A DNA stretch of 64,000 nt from Microbulbifer sp. MI-G (GTDB lineage Bacteria > Pseudomonadota > Gammaproteobacteria > Pseudomonadales > Cellvibrionaceae), in NCBI RefSeq assembly GCF_030440425.1, contig NZ_CP098023.1, positions 919,501 through 983,500 on the forward strand, written 5' to 3'. The position numbers and the translations under genes were made by a program. This document shows positions 19,158 through 29,739 of this stretch, piece by piece. Within the stretch, counting starts at the first letter, position 1; each line of letters starts with the position of its first letter. Under the pieces are notes generated by a model, which was not told where the DNA came from, ran no database searches, and saw only the letters and a list, made by a program, of their open reading frames with translations.

Positions 19158-21827
19158 ATGCAAGAAGAAACCGATAACCTCGAAACCCAGGAGTGGCTGG
19201 ATGCGCTGCAGGCGGTGATCCGTTACAGCGGCAAGGAGCGTGCCGCCGCCCTCCTCAAACAGCTGTCCGACCGCGCAACCGATGCGGGCGTGCAGTTGCC
19301 CGCGGCAATCACCACCCCCTATCGCAATACCATCCCCCCCGGTGCGGAAAAACGCATGCCCGGCGATCTGTTTATGGAGCGCCGTATCCGCTCCCTGGTC
19401 CGCTGGAATGCCCTGGCGATGGTGGTGCGCGCCAACCAGAATCACGACGGCCTGGGAGGGCATATCTCCAGCTTCTCCTCCGCCGCGACCCTGTACGATG
19501 TTGGCTTCAATTACTTCTTCCGCGGAGATGACGGTGAGGAGCGCGGCGACCTGGTGTTCTTCCAGGGCCACAGTGCCCCGGGTATCTATGCCCGCTCTTA
19601 CCTGGAGGGGCGTTTCGACGAAACGCAACTGGATAATTTCCGCCGCGAAGTGAACGGCAACGGCCTGTCTTCCTATCCGCATCCCTGGCTGATGCCGGAC
19701 TACTGGCAGTTTCCCACGGTTTCCATGGGCCTGGGTCCGATCCAGGCCATTTACCAGGCGCATATCATGCGCTACCTGTCCGCCCGCGGCCTCTCCCCGC
19801 GCGGCGACCGCAAGGTGTGGGCTTTTCTCGGCGACGGCGAATGCGATGAGCCGGAAACCCTCGGCGCCATTTCCCTGGCCGGCCGCGAGCAGCTGGAGAA
19901 CCTGGTCTTTGTGGTCAACTGCAACCTGCAGCGCCTGGACGGCCCGGTGCGCGGCAACGGCAAGATTGTGCAGGAGCTGGAGGGGGTTTTCCGCGGTGCC
20001 GGCTGGAATGTCATCAAGGTGCTGTGGGGTCGTCTGTGGGACCCGCTGTTGGAGAAGGACGACAAGGGGCTGCTGCAAAAGGTCATGGACGAAGTGGTCG
20101 ATGGCGAGATGCAGAATTTCAAAGCCAATGGTGGTGCCTATACCCGCGAGCATTTCTTCGGCAAGTACCCGGAGTTGCTGGAGCTGGTCAAGGATATGTC
20201 CGACGACGAGATCATGAAACTCAACCGCGGCGGCCACGACCCCTACAAGGTGTATGCGGCTTACGCGGTGGCTATGGCCCACAAAGGCCAGCCCACCGTG
20301 ATCCTGGCGCAGACCGTGAAAGGTTACGGCCTGGGTGCCGCCGGTGAGGCGGCGATGGATACCCACTCAGTGAAGAAGCTGGATCTGGATGCCCTCAAGC
20401 GCTTCCGCGATCGCTTTGGGATTCCGCTGACCGACAAAGCGCTGGAAGCGGTGCCTTACTACCGCCCGGCCCCGGACAGCCCGGAAATGAAATACATGAC
20501 CGAGCGCCGCAAGGCCCTGGGTGGCCCGCTGCCGCGCCGCCACACCGAGTGCCCGAAACTGGAAGTGCCGGATCTCGACGCTTTCAGTGCCCTCACCAAA
20601 GGCTCCGGCGAACGGGAGATCTCCACCACCATGGCGTTTGTGCGCGCCATCGCCGCACTGGTGAAAGACAAACACATTGGCAAGAACATTGCCCCGATCG
20701 TACCGGACGAAGCGCGCACTTTCGGTATGGAGGGGCTGTTCCGCCAGCTGGGTATCTACTCCTCCCAGGGGCAGCGCTATACCCCGGTGGATCACGGCCA
20801 GATCATGTATTACAAGGAAGACAAGAAAGGCCAGGTGCTGGAAGAGGGCATCAACGAAGCCGGCGCCATGTCCGCCTGGATGGCCCTGGCGACCGCCTAC
20901 AGCAACCACGGCGTGGCCATGGTGCCTTTTTACATCTACTACTCCATGTTCGGCTTCCAGCGCGTGGGCGACCTGGCCTGGGCTGCCGGCGACATGCAGG
21001 CGCGGGGTTTTCTGATCGGCGCCACTGCCGGTCGCACCACCCTCAATGGCGAGGGGCTGCAGCACCAGGACGGCCACAGCCACGTGCTGTCCTCCACCAT
21101 CCCCAACTGTCGCAGCTACGACCCCGCCTACGGCTACGAGCTGGCGGTGATTATGCAGCGCGGTCTCAAGGAGATGTACCAAGAGCAGAAAAACCTCTTT
21201 TACTACATCACCATTGAGAACGAGAACTATGTCCAGCCGGAAATGCCCCAGGGGGTGGAAGAGGGCATTATCCGCGGAATTTACAAGCTCAAGTCCAATG
21301 TTAAGAAGGGCGCCAAAGGCAAGGCCGCGAAGAAACATGTACAGCTGATCGGCGGCGGTGCCATTCTGCGGGAGGTACTGGCAGCGGCGGATATCCTCGC
21401 CGACCAGTTCGGTGTGACTGCCGATGTCTGGAGCCTCACCTCCGCGGTGGAAGCGGCGCGGGAGGGCCAGGATGTGGCGCGCTGGAATATGCTGCACCCG
21501 CAAGCCGAGCCGCGCAAAGCCTGGATCACCGAGCAGTTTGCGGGCAATACTGCCCCGGTGATCGCCTCCACCGATTACATCCGCGCTTACGTGGAGCCGC
21601 TGCGCGAGTTTATCGACGGTGAACTCACAACCCTGGGTACCGATGGTTTCGGTCGCAGTGACAGCCGCGAGCAACTGCGTCGCTTCTTCGAGGTGGACCG
21701 CAACTATGTGGTGATCGCCGCGCTGAACGGGCTGGCCAGGCAGGGCGTGATGGATGCCAAAGCGGTTGCAGAAGCCATCGTGAAGCTCAACATCGACGCC
21801 GAAAAAGTTAACCCGCGCATCAACTAG
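19158..21827 (+). CDS. aceE: pyruvate dehydrogenase E1 component, homodimeric type
   Basis: 889 residues from the ATG at 19158, which follows AGGAG by six bases. The thiamine diphosphate motif AFLGDGECDEPETLGAISLA ends in the expected NCN about 30 residues on, and HGQIMYYKEDKKGQVLEEG and NGEGLQHQDGHSHVLSSTIP are conserved E1 segments. It decarboxylates pyruvate and reductively acetylates the lipoyl groups of E2. aceF follows after 17 bp. No pdhR precedes and no lpd follows, so E3 must come from elsewhere. Confidence 0.98.
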   Translation: MQEETDNLETQEWLDALQAVIRYSGKERAAALLKQLSDRATDAGVQLPAAITTPYRNTIPPGAEKRMPGDLFMERRIRSLVRWNALAMVVRANQNHDGLGGHISSFSSAATLYDVGFNYFFRGDDGEERGDLVFFQGHSAPGIYARSYLEGRFDETQLDNFRREVNGNGLSSYPHPWLMPDYWQFPTVSMGLGPIQAIYQAHIMRYLSARGLSPRGDRKVWAFLGDGECDEPETLGAISLAGREQLENLVFVVNCNLQRLDGPVRGNGKIVQELEGVFRGAGWNVIKVLWGRLWDPLLEKDDKGLLQKVMDEVVDGEMQNFKANGGAYTREHFFGKYPELLELVKDMSDDEIMKLNRGGHDPYKVYAAYAVAMAHKGQPTVILAQTVKGYGLGAAGEAAMDTHSVKKLDLDALKRFRDRFGIPLTDKALEAVPYYRPAPDSPEMKYMTERRKALGGPLPRRHTECPKLEVPDLDAFSALTKGSGEREISTTMAFVRAIAALVKDKHIGKNIAPIVPDEARTFGMEGLFRQLGIYSSQGQRYTPVDHGQIMYYKEDKKGQVLEEGINEAGAMSAWMALATAYSNHGVAMVPFYIYYSMFGFQRVGDLAWAAGDMQARGFLIGATAGRTTLNGEGLQHQDGHSHVLSSTIPNCRSYDPAYGYELAVIMQRGLKEMYQEQKNLFYYITIENENYVQPEMPQGVEEGIIRGIYKLKSNVKKGAKGKAAKKHVQLIGGGAILREVLAAADILADQFGVTADVWSLTSAVEAAREGQDVARWNMLHPQAEPRKAWITEQFAGNTAPVIASTDYIRAYVEPLREFIDGELTTLGTDGFGRSDSREQLRRFFEVDRNYVVIAALNGLARQGVMDAKAVAEAIVKLNIDAEKVNPRIN

Positions 21828-21844
21828 GAGAGGGCAGAGTCCTT

Positions 21845-23476
21845 ATGGCAAAACAAGTCATTCAAGTGCCTGACCTCGGTGGCGCCGAACAGGTTGATGT
21901 TATTGAAATTGCGGTTGCACCCGGCGATACCGTAGCGCAGGAGGATGCACTGATTGTGGTGGAGGGCGACAAGGCCTCCATGGATGTGCCGGCCCCTGTG
22001 GCTGGCAAAATCCTCAGCATCCGCGTAAAGGAGGGCGACAAGGTCTCCGCAGGTGATGTGATTGCCGAAATTGAAACCGATGCGGCGCCAGCTTCCGCAG
22101 AGGAACCCCCTGAGCCCCCGGCACAGGCAGCCCAGCCCGAGCCGGTGCAGGCGGAACCCGCAGCCGCTGCTGCCAGTACCGCGCCGCAAGAGGAGCCCAT
22201 CCTGATTCCGGACCTGGGCGGTGCCGATGCGGTGGACGTCATCGAGATCTGTGTGCAGCCCGGTGACAGTGTTGCCGAGGGCGACTCGCTGATTGTGGTG
22301 GAGGGGGACAAGGCCTCCATGGACGTGCCGTCCCCCAGTGCCGGCACCGTGGTTTCCCTCGCCGTTAAAGAGGGCGATAAAGTCTCTTCCGGCGATGCCC
22401 TGGGGGTGCTGGCAGTGGTGCCCGCCGCGACCGAAACGGCACCCGCCCCGGCCGCTGCAGAGGCGCCGCCCGCCCCTGACCAGACTACCCCGGAGCCACA
22501 GGCGTCCCCTGCCGAGCCCGCAGCGGCCCCGCACAGGGATGACCGGGCGGAGCGGGATCTCACGGCCGGCGACCTGGTGTACGCCGGCCCGGCCGTGCGC
22601 AAGCTGGCGCGGGAGCTGGGCGTTACCCTGGGCAGGGTAACCCCTTCAGGGCCGCGCAACCGCGTGACCAAGGATGACCTGCACCACTATATCCGCGACC
22701 AGGTGAAAAAGGCCGAGAGCGGTGCGGTTGGTGGCGGCATCGGTATTGCCGAGATGCCGGAGATCGATTTCAGCCAGTTCGGCCCGGTGCGTGTGGCGCC
22801 CATGAGCAAGATCCACAAGATCACCGCCGCCAATATGTCCCGCAACTGGCTCAATGTGCCCCACGTGACCCAGTTCGATGATGCGGATATCACCGAGCTG
22901 GAGGATTTCCGCAAGTCCATGCAGGACGAAGCGCAAAAGCGCGGCGTGAAATTGACCCCGGTCCCCTTCCTGCTGAAAGCGGTGGCCGCGGCCCTGCGCG
23001 CAGAGCCCAGCTTCAATGTGTCCCTGCACAACGATGGCGAGCAGATTGTGCACAAGGAGTATGTGCATGTGGGCATGGCGGTGGATACGCCCAAGGGCCT
23101 GATGGTGCCGGTGATTCGCGACGTGGACAAGAAAGGCTTGTACGAACTGGTGGCAGAGGCCAGCGAGTTGGCCCTGAAGGCCCGCGAGGGCAAGCTGAAG
23201 CCCAGGGAAATGCAGGGCGCCTGCTTTACCATTTCCAGCCTGGGTGCGATTGGCGGCACCGGCTTCACGCCCATTGTAAATGCCCCGGAAGTGGGCATTC
23301 TCGGTATCTCCAAACTGGCGGTGAGGCCGGTGTGGAATGGCGAGACGTTTGCACCGCGGAAACTGTTGCCCCTGGCGCTCTCCTACGACCACCGCGCGGT
23401 CAATGGCGGCGATGCGGGGCGATTTTTGACCTACCTGGTCAGCGTACTGGCGGATGTGCGCCGGCTGCTGTTGTAA
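21845..23476 (+). CDS. aceF: pyruvate dehydrogenase E2, dihydrolipoyllysine acetyltransferase
   Basis: 543 residues. Two lipoyl domains (about residues 3-77 and 118-192), each with the lipoylated lysine in VVEGDKASMDVP, are joined by alanine/proline-rich linkers. A peripheral-subunit-binding domain (AGPAVRKLARELGVTLGRVT, about 243-262) and the catalytic acetyltransferase domain (about 310-543) follow, with the active-site ALSYDHRAVNGGDAGRFL near the end. It moves the acetyl group from E1 to coenzyme A. The Escherichia coli protein has three lipoyl domains; two is normal for many related bacteria. Confidence 0.97.
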   Translation: MAKQVIQVPDLGGAEQVDVIEIAVAPGDTVAQEDALIVVEGDKASMDVPAPVAGKILSIRVKEGDKVSAGDVIAEIETDAAPASAEEPPEPPAQAAQPEPVQAEPAAAAASTAPQEEPILIPDLGGADAVDVIEICVQPGDSVAEGDSLIVVEGDKASMDVPSPSAGTVVSLAVKEGDKVSSGDALGVLAVVPAATETAPAPAAAEAPPAPDQTTPEPQASPAEPAAAPHRDDRAERDLTAGDLVYAGPAVRKLARELGVTLGRVTPSGPRNRVTKDDLHHYIRDQVKKAESGAVGGGIGIAEMPEIDFSQFGPVRVAPMSKIHKITAANMSRNWLNVPHVTQFDDADITELEDFRKSMQDEAQKRGVKLTPVPFLLKAVAAALRAEPSFNVSLHNDGEQIVHKEYVHVGMAVDTPKGLMVPVIRDVDKKGLYELVAEASELALKAREGKLKPREMQGACFTISSLGAIGGTGFTPIVNAPEVGILGISKLAVRPVWNGETFAPRKLLPLALSYDHRAVNGGDAGRFLTYLVSVLADVRRLLL

Positions 23477-23524
23477 TTGCCCCGGCGGAAAGAAGACCGC
23501 CGCTGGGCGCTTTCTGGCTGGCAA

Positions 23525-23549
23525 GGGCAAAGCCACCGGGGTTTTGCCC
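23525..23549 (+). terminator. hairpin after aceF, possible terminator
   Basis: GGGCAAAGCC pairs with GGTTTTGCCC (one wobble) around ACCGG, 49 bp after the aceF stop. No T run follows, so function is uncertain. Confidence 0.45.
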
Positions 23550-23654
23550 CTGAACCGTTTATGTTAATCAGTGCCAGGGGCAAAGACCCAGTTGGCGGTA
23601 ACGTCATAGAATCCAGCGAAAAATACCCTGCGCCGATCAATGACAGGGTACCGC

Positions 23655-23749
23655 CAGACGCCCAGCATGGGCATGAATGTATGAGGTGAAAGTCCACTGC
23701 AGGAGAGCCTGCTCACCGGTGATCATCACTACTAGACGGCAGCAAAGGT
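23655..23749 (+). ncRNA. possible group II intron 5-prime fragment
   Basis: ACGCCCAGCATGGGCATGAA followed by GAGGTGAAAGTCC and then CAGGAGAGCCTGCTCACCGG resembles domain I of bacterial group II introns (which usually start GTGCGCCC). The canonical 5-prime end, reverse transcriptase and domains V/VI are absent, so this would be a remnant. Recognition is from memory of the consensus. Confidence 0.35.
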
Positions 23750-23876
23750 ATTATCTTCCCATTTAAACAGCAGTGATAAGTCAGGGTAATACAAGGAATT
23801 GTGCGTGTTTACTTTCCTTTGTGGTGGCGAATCTGAGCCCCCTGCACTTGAAGCGCGGCGATGGTGAGAACCCCTT

Positions 23877-24596
23877 TTATGACTCAATGACCACCTCGAA
23901 GCCGATATCCACAGGGCTGGTGCAATACTCAATCATCTGCTTGCTGCTTGCGCAATATCTATAAGTCTCTGCTTCTCTTATGCATTTAGGTGAAAAGCTG
24001 ACACCATCCGGTATAGTCATAGTCTGGGATCGTTCCCTTACTGCTTCGACCCGAGATTGCTTTTTGCGGGCGTGTGGTGGTCTGTCGGAGACTAAACCGG
24101 AGCTATTTTTGAGTACTTCTTGATAATTCGAGCCGCAAATATGGTCTTCTATCAATACTGCCTGTGCTTGAAGCGGCCATGGGTCAACTACAATTATATC
24201 GCTTCCTGACTCTACAATGACATATGCATGCTGGAATGATCTGTTGACCACATACTTTACGGATGCGGACTCACTGAAGTGATCTCGACAAAAGCAGTAC
24301 GCTAAGGAAGCGAGGTCCTGGCAATTTCCAGCTTGATAAGCTATTACCGCGGCGGCCCTCCGTTGAGGTCGGTGCCATTCATTATAAACGCTTTCAAAAG
24401 AATTGGGGCCAGTACGCTTCTGCATCCAGGTTGTGTTATTCAAGGTTTTTTGGGTTCGGCATGACGCTTCGCAATCCCCTATATGCGCTTCATGATTATT
24501 GCCAGAGCCATATGGCGCGCATTCCTTAACCCAGCCGATAATCCGGTCTCCCAATTCGAGCATTGCCTTCGCGGTTTGACTTACATATTTTGGCAT
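23877..24596 (-). CDS. unknown protein with a Cys-His-Asp (transglutaminase/papain-like) motif
   Basis: 239 residues from the ATG at 24596 (MPKYVSQTAKAMLELGD), which has an AGGAGA ribosome site. A central block holds GNCQDLASLAYCFC, then FQHAYVIVESGSDIIVVDPW: a cysteine followed by histidine and aspartate with the spacing and DPW ending typical of transglutaminase/papain-like folds, including toxin and effector domains. No signal peptide is seen. The C-terminal part is cysteine-containing and basic. It stands alone between the possible intron fragment and an IS3 element. The catalytic call is inference from motif order. Confidence 0.6.
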   Translation of the reverse strand: MPKYVSQTAKAMLELGDRIIGWVKECAPYGSGNNHEAHIGDCEASCRTQKTLNNTTWMQKRTGPNSFESVYNEWHRPQRRAAAVIAYQAGNCQDLASLAYCFCRDHFSESASVKYVVNRSFQHAYVIVESGSDIIVVDPWPLQAQAVLIEDHICGSNYQEVLKNSSGLVSDRPPHARKKQSRVEAVRERSQTMTIPDGVSFSPKCIREAETYRYCASSKQMIEYCTSPVDIGFEVVIES

Positions 24597-25005
24597 GAAA
24601 CTTATCTCCTTATGTTTGCTGAAGAGAATTAACACAAATATTTGCCCTGGCAGTATTTAAAGGCTGCAGGCCAGTGTCGTCAATGGGTAAAAATGATAGA
24701 TCCTGACAAATCACAAAGTGAAAAATTTGGGCAGGAAAAATTGGGGCTCATCGAGTAGAGTGAGATTTCTCCGCCTCATTCCCCCACGGGACCATACGCA
24801 CGTACCTCGTAGATGGCTTATATCAGTCATTATCCCTTCAAATCACTTGGGCAGAGTTCGCTCTTTGCCAGCTCAGGTCGAAGTGCTCCAGAACATCGTA
24901 CAACCAGCAATTGGGTATGGCATGATTCACCAATGGACTCTGGGCGTTGCGTCAGATCTGCATGCGGATTGCCTTATGTCTGACTTGTTGCCTAGGGCCT
25001 TCTTC
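24597..25005. other. intergenic region, nothing recognised
   Basis: About 410 bp between the upstream gene and the left end of the IS3 element. An open frame from 24718 has no ribosome site or recognisable product. Confidence 0.4.
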
Positions 25006-25073
25006 TGTAGTGGTCTACTAAACCCGGACACCATTTTAGGTGGTAAAGTCGCCACCTGAGTTAGAGGTGTTCA

Positions 25074-26236
<1,163 letters not shown>

Positions 26237-26308
26237 CCACTACAGTGGATAGCAAAATAGGTATAATTGGGAGCACAACTATCTCTTTTTTGTTTGAAGG
26301 AGGAAGAT

Positions 26309-26689
26309 GTGAACCTCAACCAGGTCACTTTACCAGTGAAGGATATGGAATCAGCTTCAGAATTCTATCGAAAACTGGGATTCACACAAATTGTAGATAC
26401 ACCGCATTACGCGAGATTTGAATGTCCTGAAGGCGATTCAACCTTTTCTTTATCACTTATGGCTGAGAATTTTTCGAATGGTGCAGTAATTTACTTCGAA
26501 AATCGGGATCTCGATGAATGGGTTTCTGATCTAAAAGCAAAAGGTATAGAGTTCGAACAAGAATTGACTAACGAACCCTATTTATGGCGTGAAGCTATAT
26601 TAAGAGACCCTTCCGGCAACAAGATCAAACTCTATTGGGCAGGAGAAAACCGCAAAAATCCACCTTGGCGCATCGAAAAACGTGCTTGA
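26309..26689 (+). CDS. VOC (glyoxalase/bleomycin resistance) family protein
   Basis: A GTG start at 26309 (reading NLNQVTLPVKDMESASEFY after the first residue) follows AGGAGGAA by three to four bases and gives a 126-residue single-domain protein. KLGFTQIV, YFENRDLDEWVSDLKAKGI and REAILRDPSGNKIKLYWAG mark the VOC fold with its DPxGN turn and likely metal ligands. Substrate unknown. The upstream DNA was replaced by the IS3 element 65 bp away, so its promoter may have been altered. Confidence 0.82.
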   Translation: MNLNQVTLPVKDMESASEFYRKLGFTQIVDTPHYARFECPEGDSTFSLSLMAENFSNGAVIYFENRDLDEWVSDLKAKGIEFEQELTNEPYLWREAILRDPSGNKIKLYWAGENRKNPPWRIEKRA

Positions 26690-26830
26690 TAGCGTCAAAC
26701 TCTAAAAAGGGGCTCTCCTCTTGAGCCTGCAAAACGGTGAAAGTGAGAAGCTTTCGAGGTGATGATGAGTAAGATTATTCCCCGGGTGCCACTCTGGCAC
26801 AATATACAATTGATTGAAAGAAGGTAACTA

Positions 26831-27292
26831 ATGAGATTAATTGGAAATTTTTTATGGTTTATCCTTGGCGGATTAGTCATGGGTCTTGCATGGTGGGTTG
26901 CTGGAATCATCGCGTTTATTACGATTATAGGGATACCATGGGGAAAGGCCTGCTTCGTATTTGGTAAGTTCGCTTTTTTCCCTTTTGGAAGCGAGGCAAT
27001 CAGTAGAAAAGAACTTACGGGGGAAGAAGATATTGGTACTGGGCCTTTAGGCATTATCGGCAATATCGTCTGGTTTGTTTTTGCAGGAGTATGGCTTGCG
27101 ATAGGACATTTGATCTCTGCGCTGTTGAATTTTATGATCATTATTGGAATACCATTTGGCATCCAACACTTAAAACTCGCAGGATTTGCCCTTGCTCCAA
27201 TTGGGAAAACAATTGTCTCTAAAGAAGTCGCCCAAGCAGCAAGAGTCGCGAATGCAGAGTCCACGATCAAGAATATTAGAAAAGGCACCTAG
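26831..27292 (+). CDS. YccF domain-containing inner-membrane protein
   Basis: 153 residues with two copies of the YccF motif: NFLWFILGGLVMGLAWWVAG with ITIIGIPWGKACF, and later IGNIVWFVFAGVWLAIGHLI with FMIIIGIPFGIQHLK. Four membrane helices are predicted. The function of the family is not established. A GAAAGAAGG ribosome site precedes the ATG. It stands alone; an 18-bp hairpin lies about 80 bp downstream. Confidence 0.9.
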   Translation: MRLIGNFLWFILGGLVMGLAWWVAGIIAFITIIGIPWGKACFVFGKFAFFPFGSEAISRKELTGEEDIGTGPLGIIGNIVWFVFAGVWLAIGHLISALLNFMIIIGIPFGIQHLKLAGFALAPIGKTIVSKEVAQAARVANAESTIKNIRKGT

Positions 27293-27370
27293 AGGGGGCG
27301 ATTTCCCAGTTGTTGCTCGGAGTGCGGTATGGCAGGCTACTGAAGCGTCTCTGTCATTCTAATTGTCAAA

Positions 27371-27410
27371 TCAAGTCTGCGGGCAGTTGAAAAACTGCTC
27401 GCGGACTTGA
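27371..27410. repeat. 18-bp hairpin with GAAA tetraloop
   Basis: TCAAGTCTGCGGGCAGTT pairs with AACTGCTCGCGGACTTGA (two G-T wobbles) around GAAA. No T run follows. It may be a terminator for the yccF-type gene or an RNA structure. Confidence 0.5.
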
Positions 27411-27592
27411 ACTTACATACAGTACTAGACTTTATTGAAACCTCGAATCAAAACTCACCTTTGAATCAGTGATCAACCGAATTAAGTTTCAATCTTCTCT
27501 GTCAAGAACACATCGCGCTCAAAGGGCACTGGCGTTGTTGCCTGGGGCTGCACAGGCTTGCTGGATGCTCACCCTGACCCTCAGGGCCCCGT

Positions 27593-27850
27593 TTATTTAT
27601 CGGGTCGCGGCTTGAATGGTCTGATAATGGCTGGGGGCTTTTCGATTGGCCCCTCCTCCAGCGCACAGGCTTCGTCCAGTGGGTAGGTTTCGTCCAACCA
27701 TTGCAGGAATCGTACAGCCCGCATCACCTGGTTACCGCTACCGGGCGCAATATGCAGGTCTACGGCGTTCTCTTTGATGGCGACCAGCGTGAAGGTAAAA
27801 TAATCCCCCAGTTCCACTGGCTGAAATAATCGACAGGGTAATATAGGCAT
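27593..27850 (-). CDS. small protein of unknown function, faintly CsrA-like
   Basis: The frame is open much further upstream, but the ATG at 27850 (MPILPCRLFQPVELGDYFTF) has a GGAG site and the upstream translation is arginine/serine-rich and unconvincing. 85 residues; the pattern VELGDYFTFTLVAIKENAVD then LHIAPGSGNQVMRAVRF recalls the beta-strand order of CsrA, but the termini differ and it is longer. The C-terminus is proline and acid rich. Treat as unknown. Confidence 0.45.
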   Translation of the reverse strand: MPILPCRLFQPVELGDYFTFTLVAIKENAVDLHIAPGSGNQVMRAVRFLQWLDETYPLDEACALEEGPIEKPPAIIRPFKPRPDK

Positions 27851-28490
27851 TGTTATAGGCTCCTTGAGTCGCCTGTGACGGAAAGGTGCAGAAAAAGCAC
27901 AGCGCTTTGTGCGGTTTCTCCCGCCGCAGGCGTAGTCCTTGTGGGAAAAAAGCAAAGGGAAATTTTTCGATTGGGTACGCAACCAGAGAGGCGGTGCGCG
28001 GCTGAAGTAAAAGACCACACCAATCATCACGCAACGCCACAGCACACTCCGCCGCCGGGGGCCGGAGTGACTCGGAAAATGCGCCTTCAGGGAGACCTTT
28101 ATTGAAGACGAACGAGTGTATGGCGTATCATTCAAGACAGCCTCGCTAGATACCTTGTTTATCTATTGGGGTTAGCCATTCCTCGGTGTGTGCGCACCGG
28201 GGGTGGCGCTTACGCCTTGCTTACACGGTCATGGTGTAGTCCTTGTTTGGTTTTTGTGGTGATGCCCGCAAGCGCTGCGGTTACGGGGCGCTTCGCGGGT
28301 TGAGCATTGATCGTTGCGATATTTTTTTATTGTTGATTATTCTTTCACTGCGCCAGTGAAGCAGCTGGGTGCTATGGCAGCACACCTACCGTAATCCCAT
28401 TTGGCAAGGAATTCAATCAAAGTGAAGCTTTAGGCGACACCGAATTCAGTGCCTCCCAATTGGCGAAGCTGTTTGCCGTGCACCAGGGCA
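27851..28490. other. 640-bp region without a supported gene; one hairpin
   Basis: Contains a GC-rich hairpin (CCCGC-AAGCGC at 28265-28275 pairing with GCGCTT-C-GCGGG at 28288-28299). No other feature recognised. Confidence 0.4.
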
Positions 28491-29081
28491 TCAGCTTTCC
28501 GTGCCCTGGATATCCAGGGCTTGTGTTGGTACCGGTATCTTGTAAATGACTTCATCCAGTGTGCGACCAGAGGCCGTAGTGACTATGGCTTCTTTGAAAA
28601 TCCTTCCACCAAGGGACTCAGGGATTTTGCGACTGGGTATATTGGATCGATCAACCGGATAAATTGCATACTCAAATACAATGTTTTCCAGCGCCCAGCG
28701 AAAAAGACTGGAAACTGCGAGCCGGCCATACCCATTGCCATGGGCTGACTTTTTTACCCAAACCGCCAGTTCCGGTGTGCAACCATGCCCTCTAGCATGT
28801 AGCCCAACACAACCCATAAACGCCTCTTGAGTTGAAGTAATGGCTAACACAAGCTCCTGTTGATTGTTCATTCCCTCAGTGGAGCGCGCAATAAAGTCAT
28901 GGATTTCTGAAATGTTTTTTGCCGGGCTGGGAATCATATAGCGAGTTATTTCTTCCGTGAACTCACGAAAAAGCGCCTCAGCAAATTTCTCGGAGACAGG
29001 AACCAACTGAACTGTATCCCCGGGAATCAATAGGTTCTGGAGGTCTATATTTTGATTATTTTTAAACTGGAATTGCTTCAT
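28491..29081 (-). CDS. GNAT family N-acetyltransferase
   Basis: 196 residues from the ATG at 29081. TVQLVPVSEKFAEALFREFT is the usual start of RimJ/RimL-like acyltransferases, AFMGCVGLHARG is the central strand, and WVKKSAHGNGYGRLAVSSLF is the acetyl-CoA pyrophosphate loop. RSNIPSRKIPESLGGRIFKE matches the conserved N-x-x-S-x-x-x-x-E-x-x-G region of that subgroup. Substrate unknown. It stands alone. Confidence 0.85.
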   Translation of the reverse strand: MKQFQFKNNQNIDLQNLLIPGDTVQLVPVSEKFAEALFREFTEEITRYMIPSPAKNISEIHDFIARSTEGMNNQQELVLAITSTQEAFMGCVGLHARGHGCTPELAVWVKKSAHGNGYGRLAVSSLFRWALENIVFEYAIYPVDRSNIPSRKIPESLGGRIFKEAIVTTASGRTLDEVIYKIPVPTQALDIQGTES

Positions 29082-29121
29082 CAATGTTCTCTGGAGGCTG
29101 CAAAGTCTTAACCTTTATCAA

Positions 29122-29530
29122 GTGATCAGCGCGGGCGCTATGATCCTGATTGCCACCCCCGAAAGCCAGTTTGCACCAGCGCTGCAAACTTTCCATGCCA
29201 TCCGGATCATGACACAGACATGGTTCACTGCGGTAAATCCGATCATCCGGCGCAGCAGCTTACCCGGTCAGTGGATTCCCCCACAATTATGGCAGGACAG
29301 CTTCGCTTGCATGCAGTGGGCGTGGCGCGCTTGCGTTCGAGGCGAGGGGCCGCCGATGCCGCTATGGAATCCGGGGTCTCGCTGATCCCCTACTCCAGCT
29401 GCGCCGGGCACCCTCTCCCCGATACATTGTGGCAGGGAGCGCGGGCAGGTGGTGGCATCCTCTCACGATTGATTGCCTATTTCTATTGTGCCTGTGCCTG
29501 TCGCTTTGAAAGCATCGCTCCGGGAACAGA
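29122..29530 (+). pseudogene. possible relic of a MocR/PdxR-type aminotransferase regulator
   Basis: Fragments in two frames read ILIATPESQFAPALQ and, further on, GQLRLHAVGVARLRSRRGAA then MESGVSLIPYSSC, which vaguely follow the C-terminal aminotransferase part of MocR regulators. Frames are broken and no start is present. Weak; it may be chance. Confidence 0.2.
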
Positions 29531-29739
29531 TAAGTTGAACTGTACATATAACGAGGTGTCGATCACATAGGGTCAAAACAGTAGTTGGACGTGAGTTGTA
29601 CTGATTGTGTGGTTTTGCAGATTACTGCACAGTGATTGCCCAATCCTGCAGAGACCGGTCACGGTTGCCTAAAACTCCATATACTGGCCGCCTTCCAATT
29701 TGATGTTGCCCGGTGGGTTACGGGCGTAAAGGGGAATCC

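Noticed and set aside
24718..25059. 113-codon frame before the IS3 element
   Set aside because: No ribosome site, crosses into the IS left end, no recognisable product.
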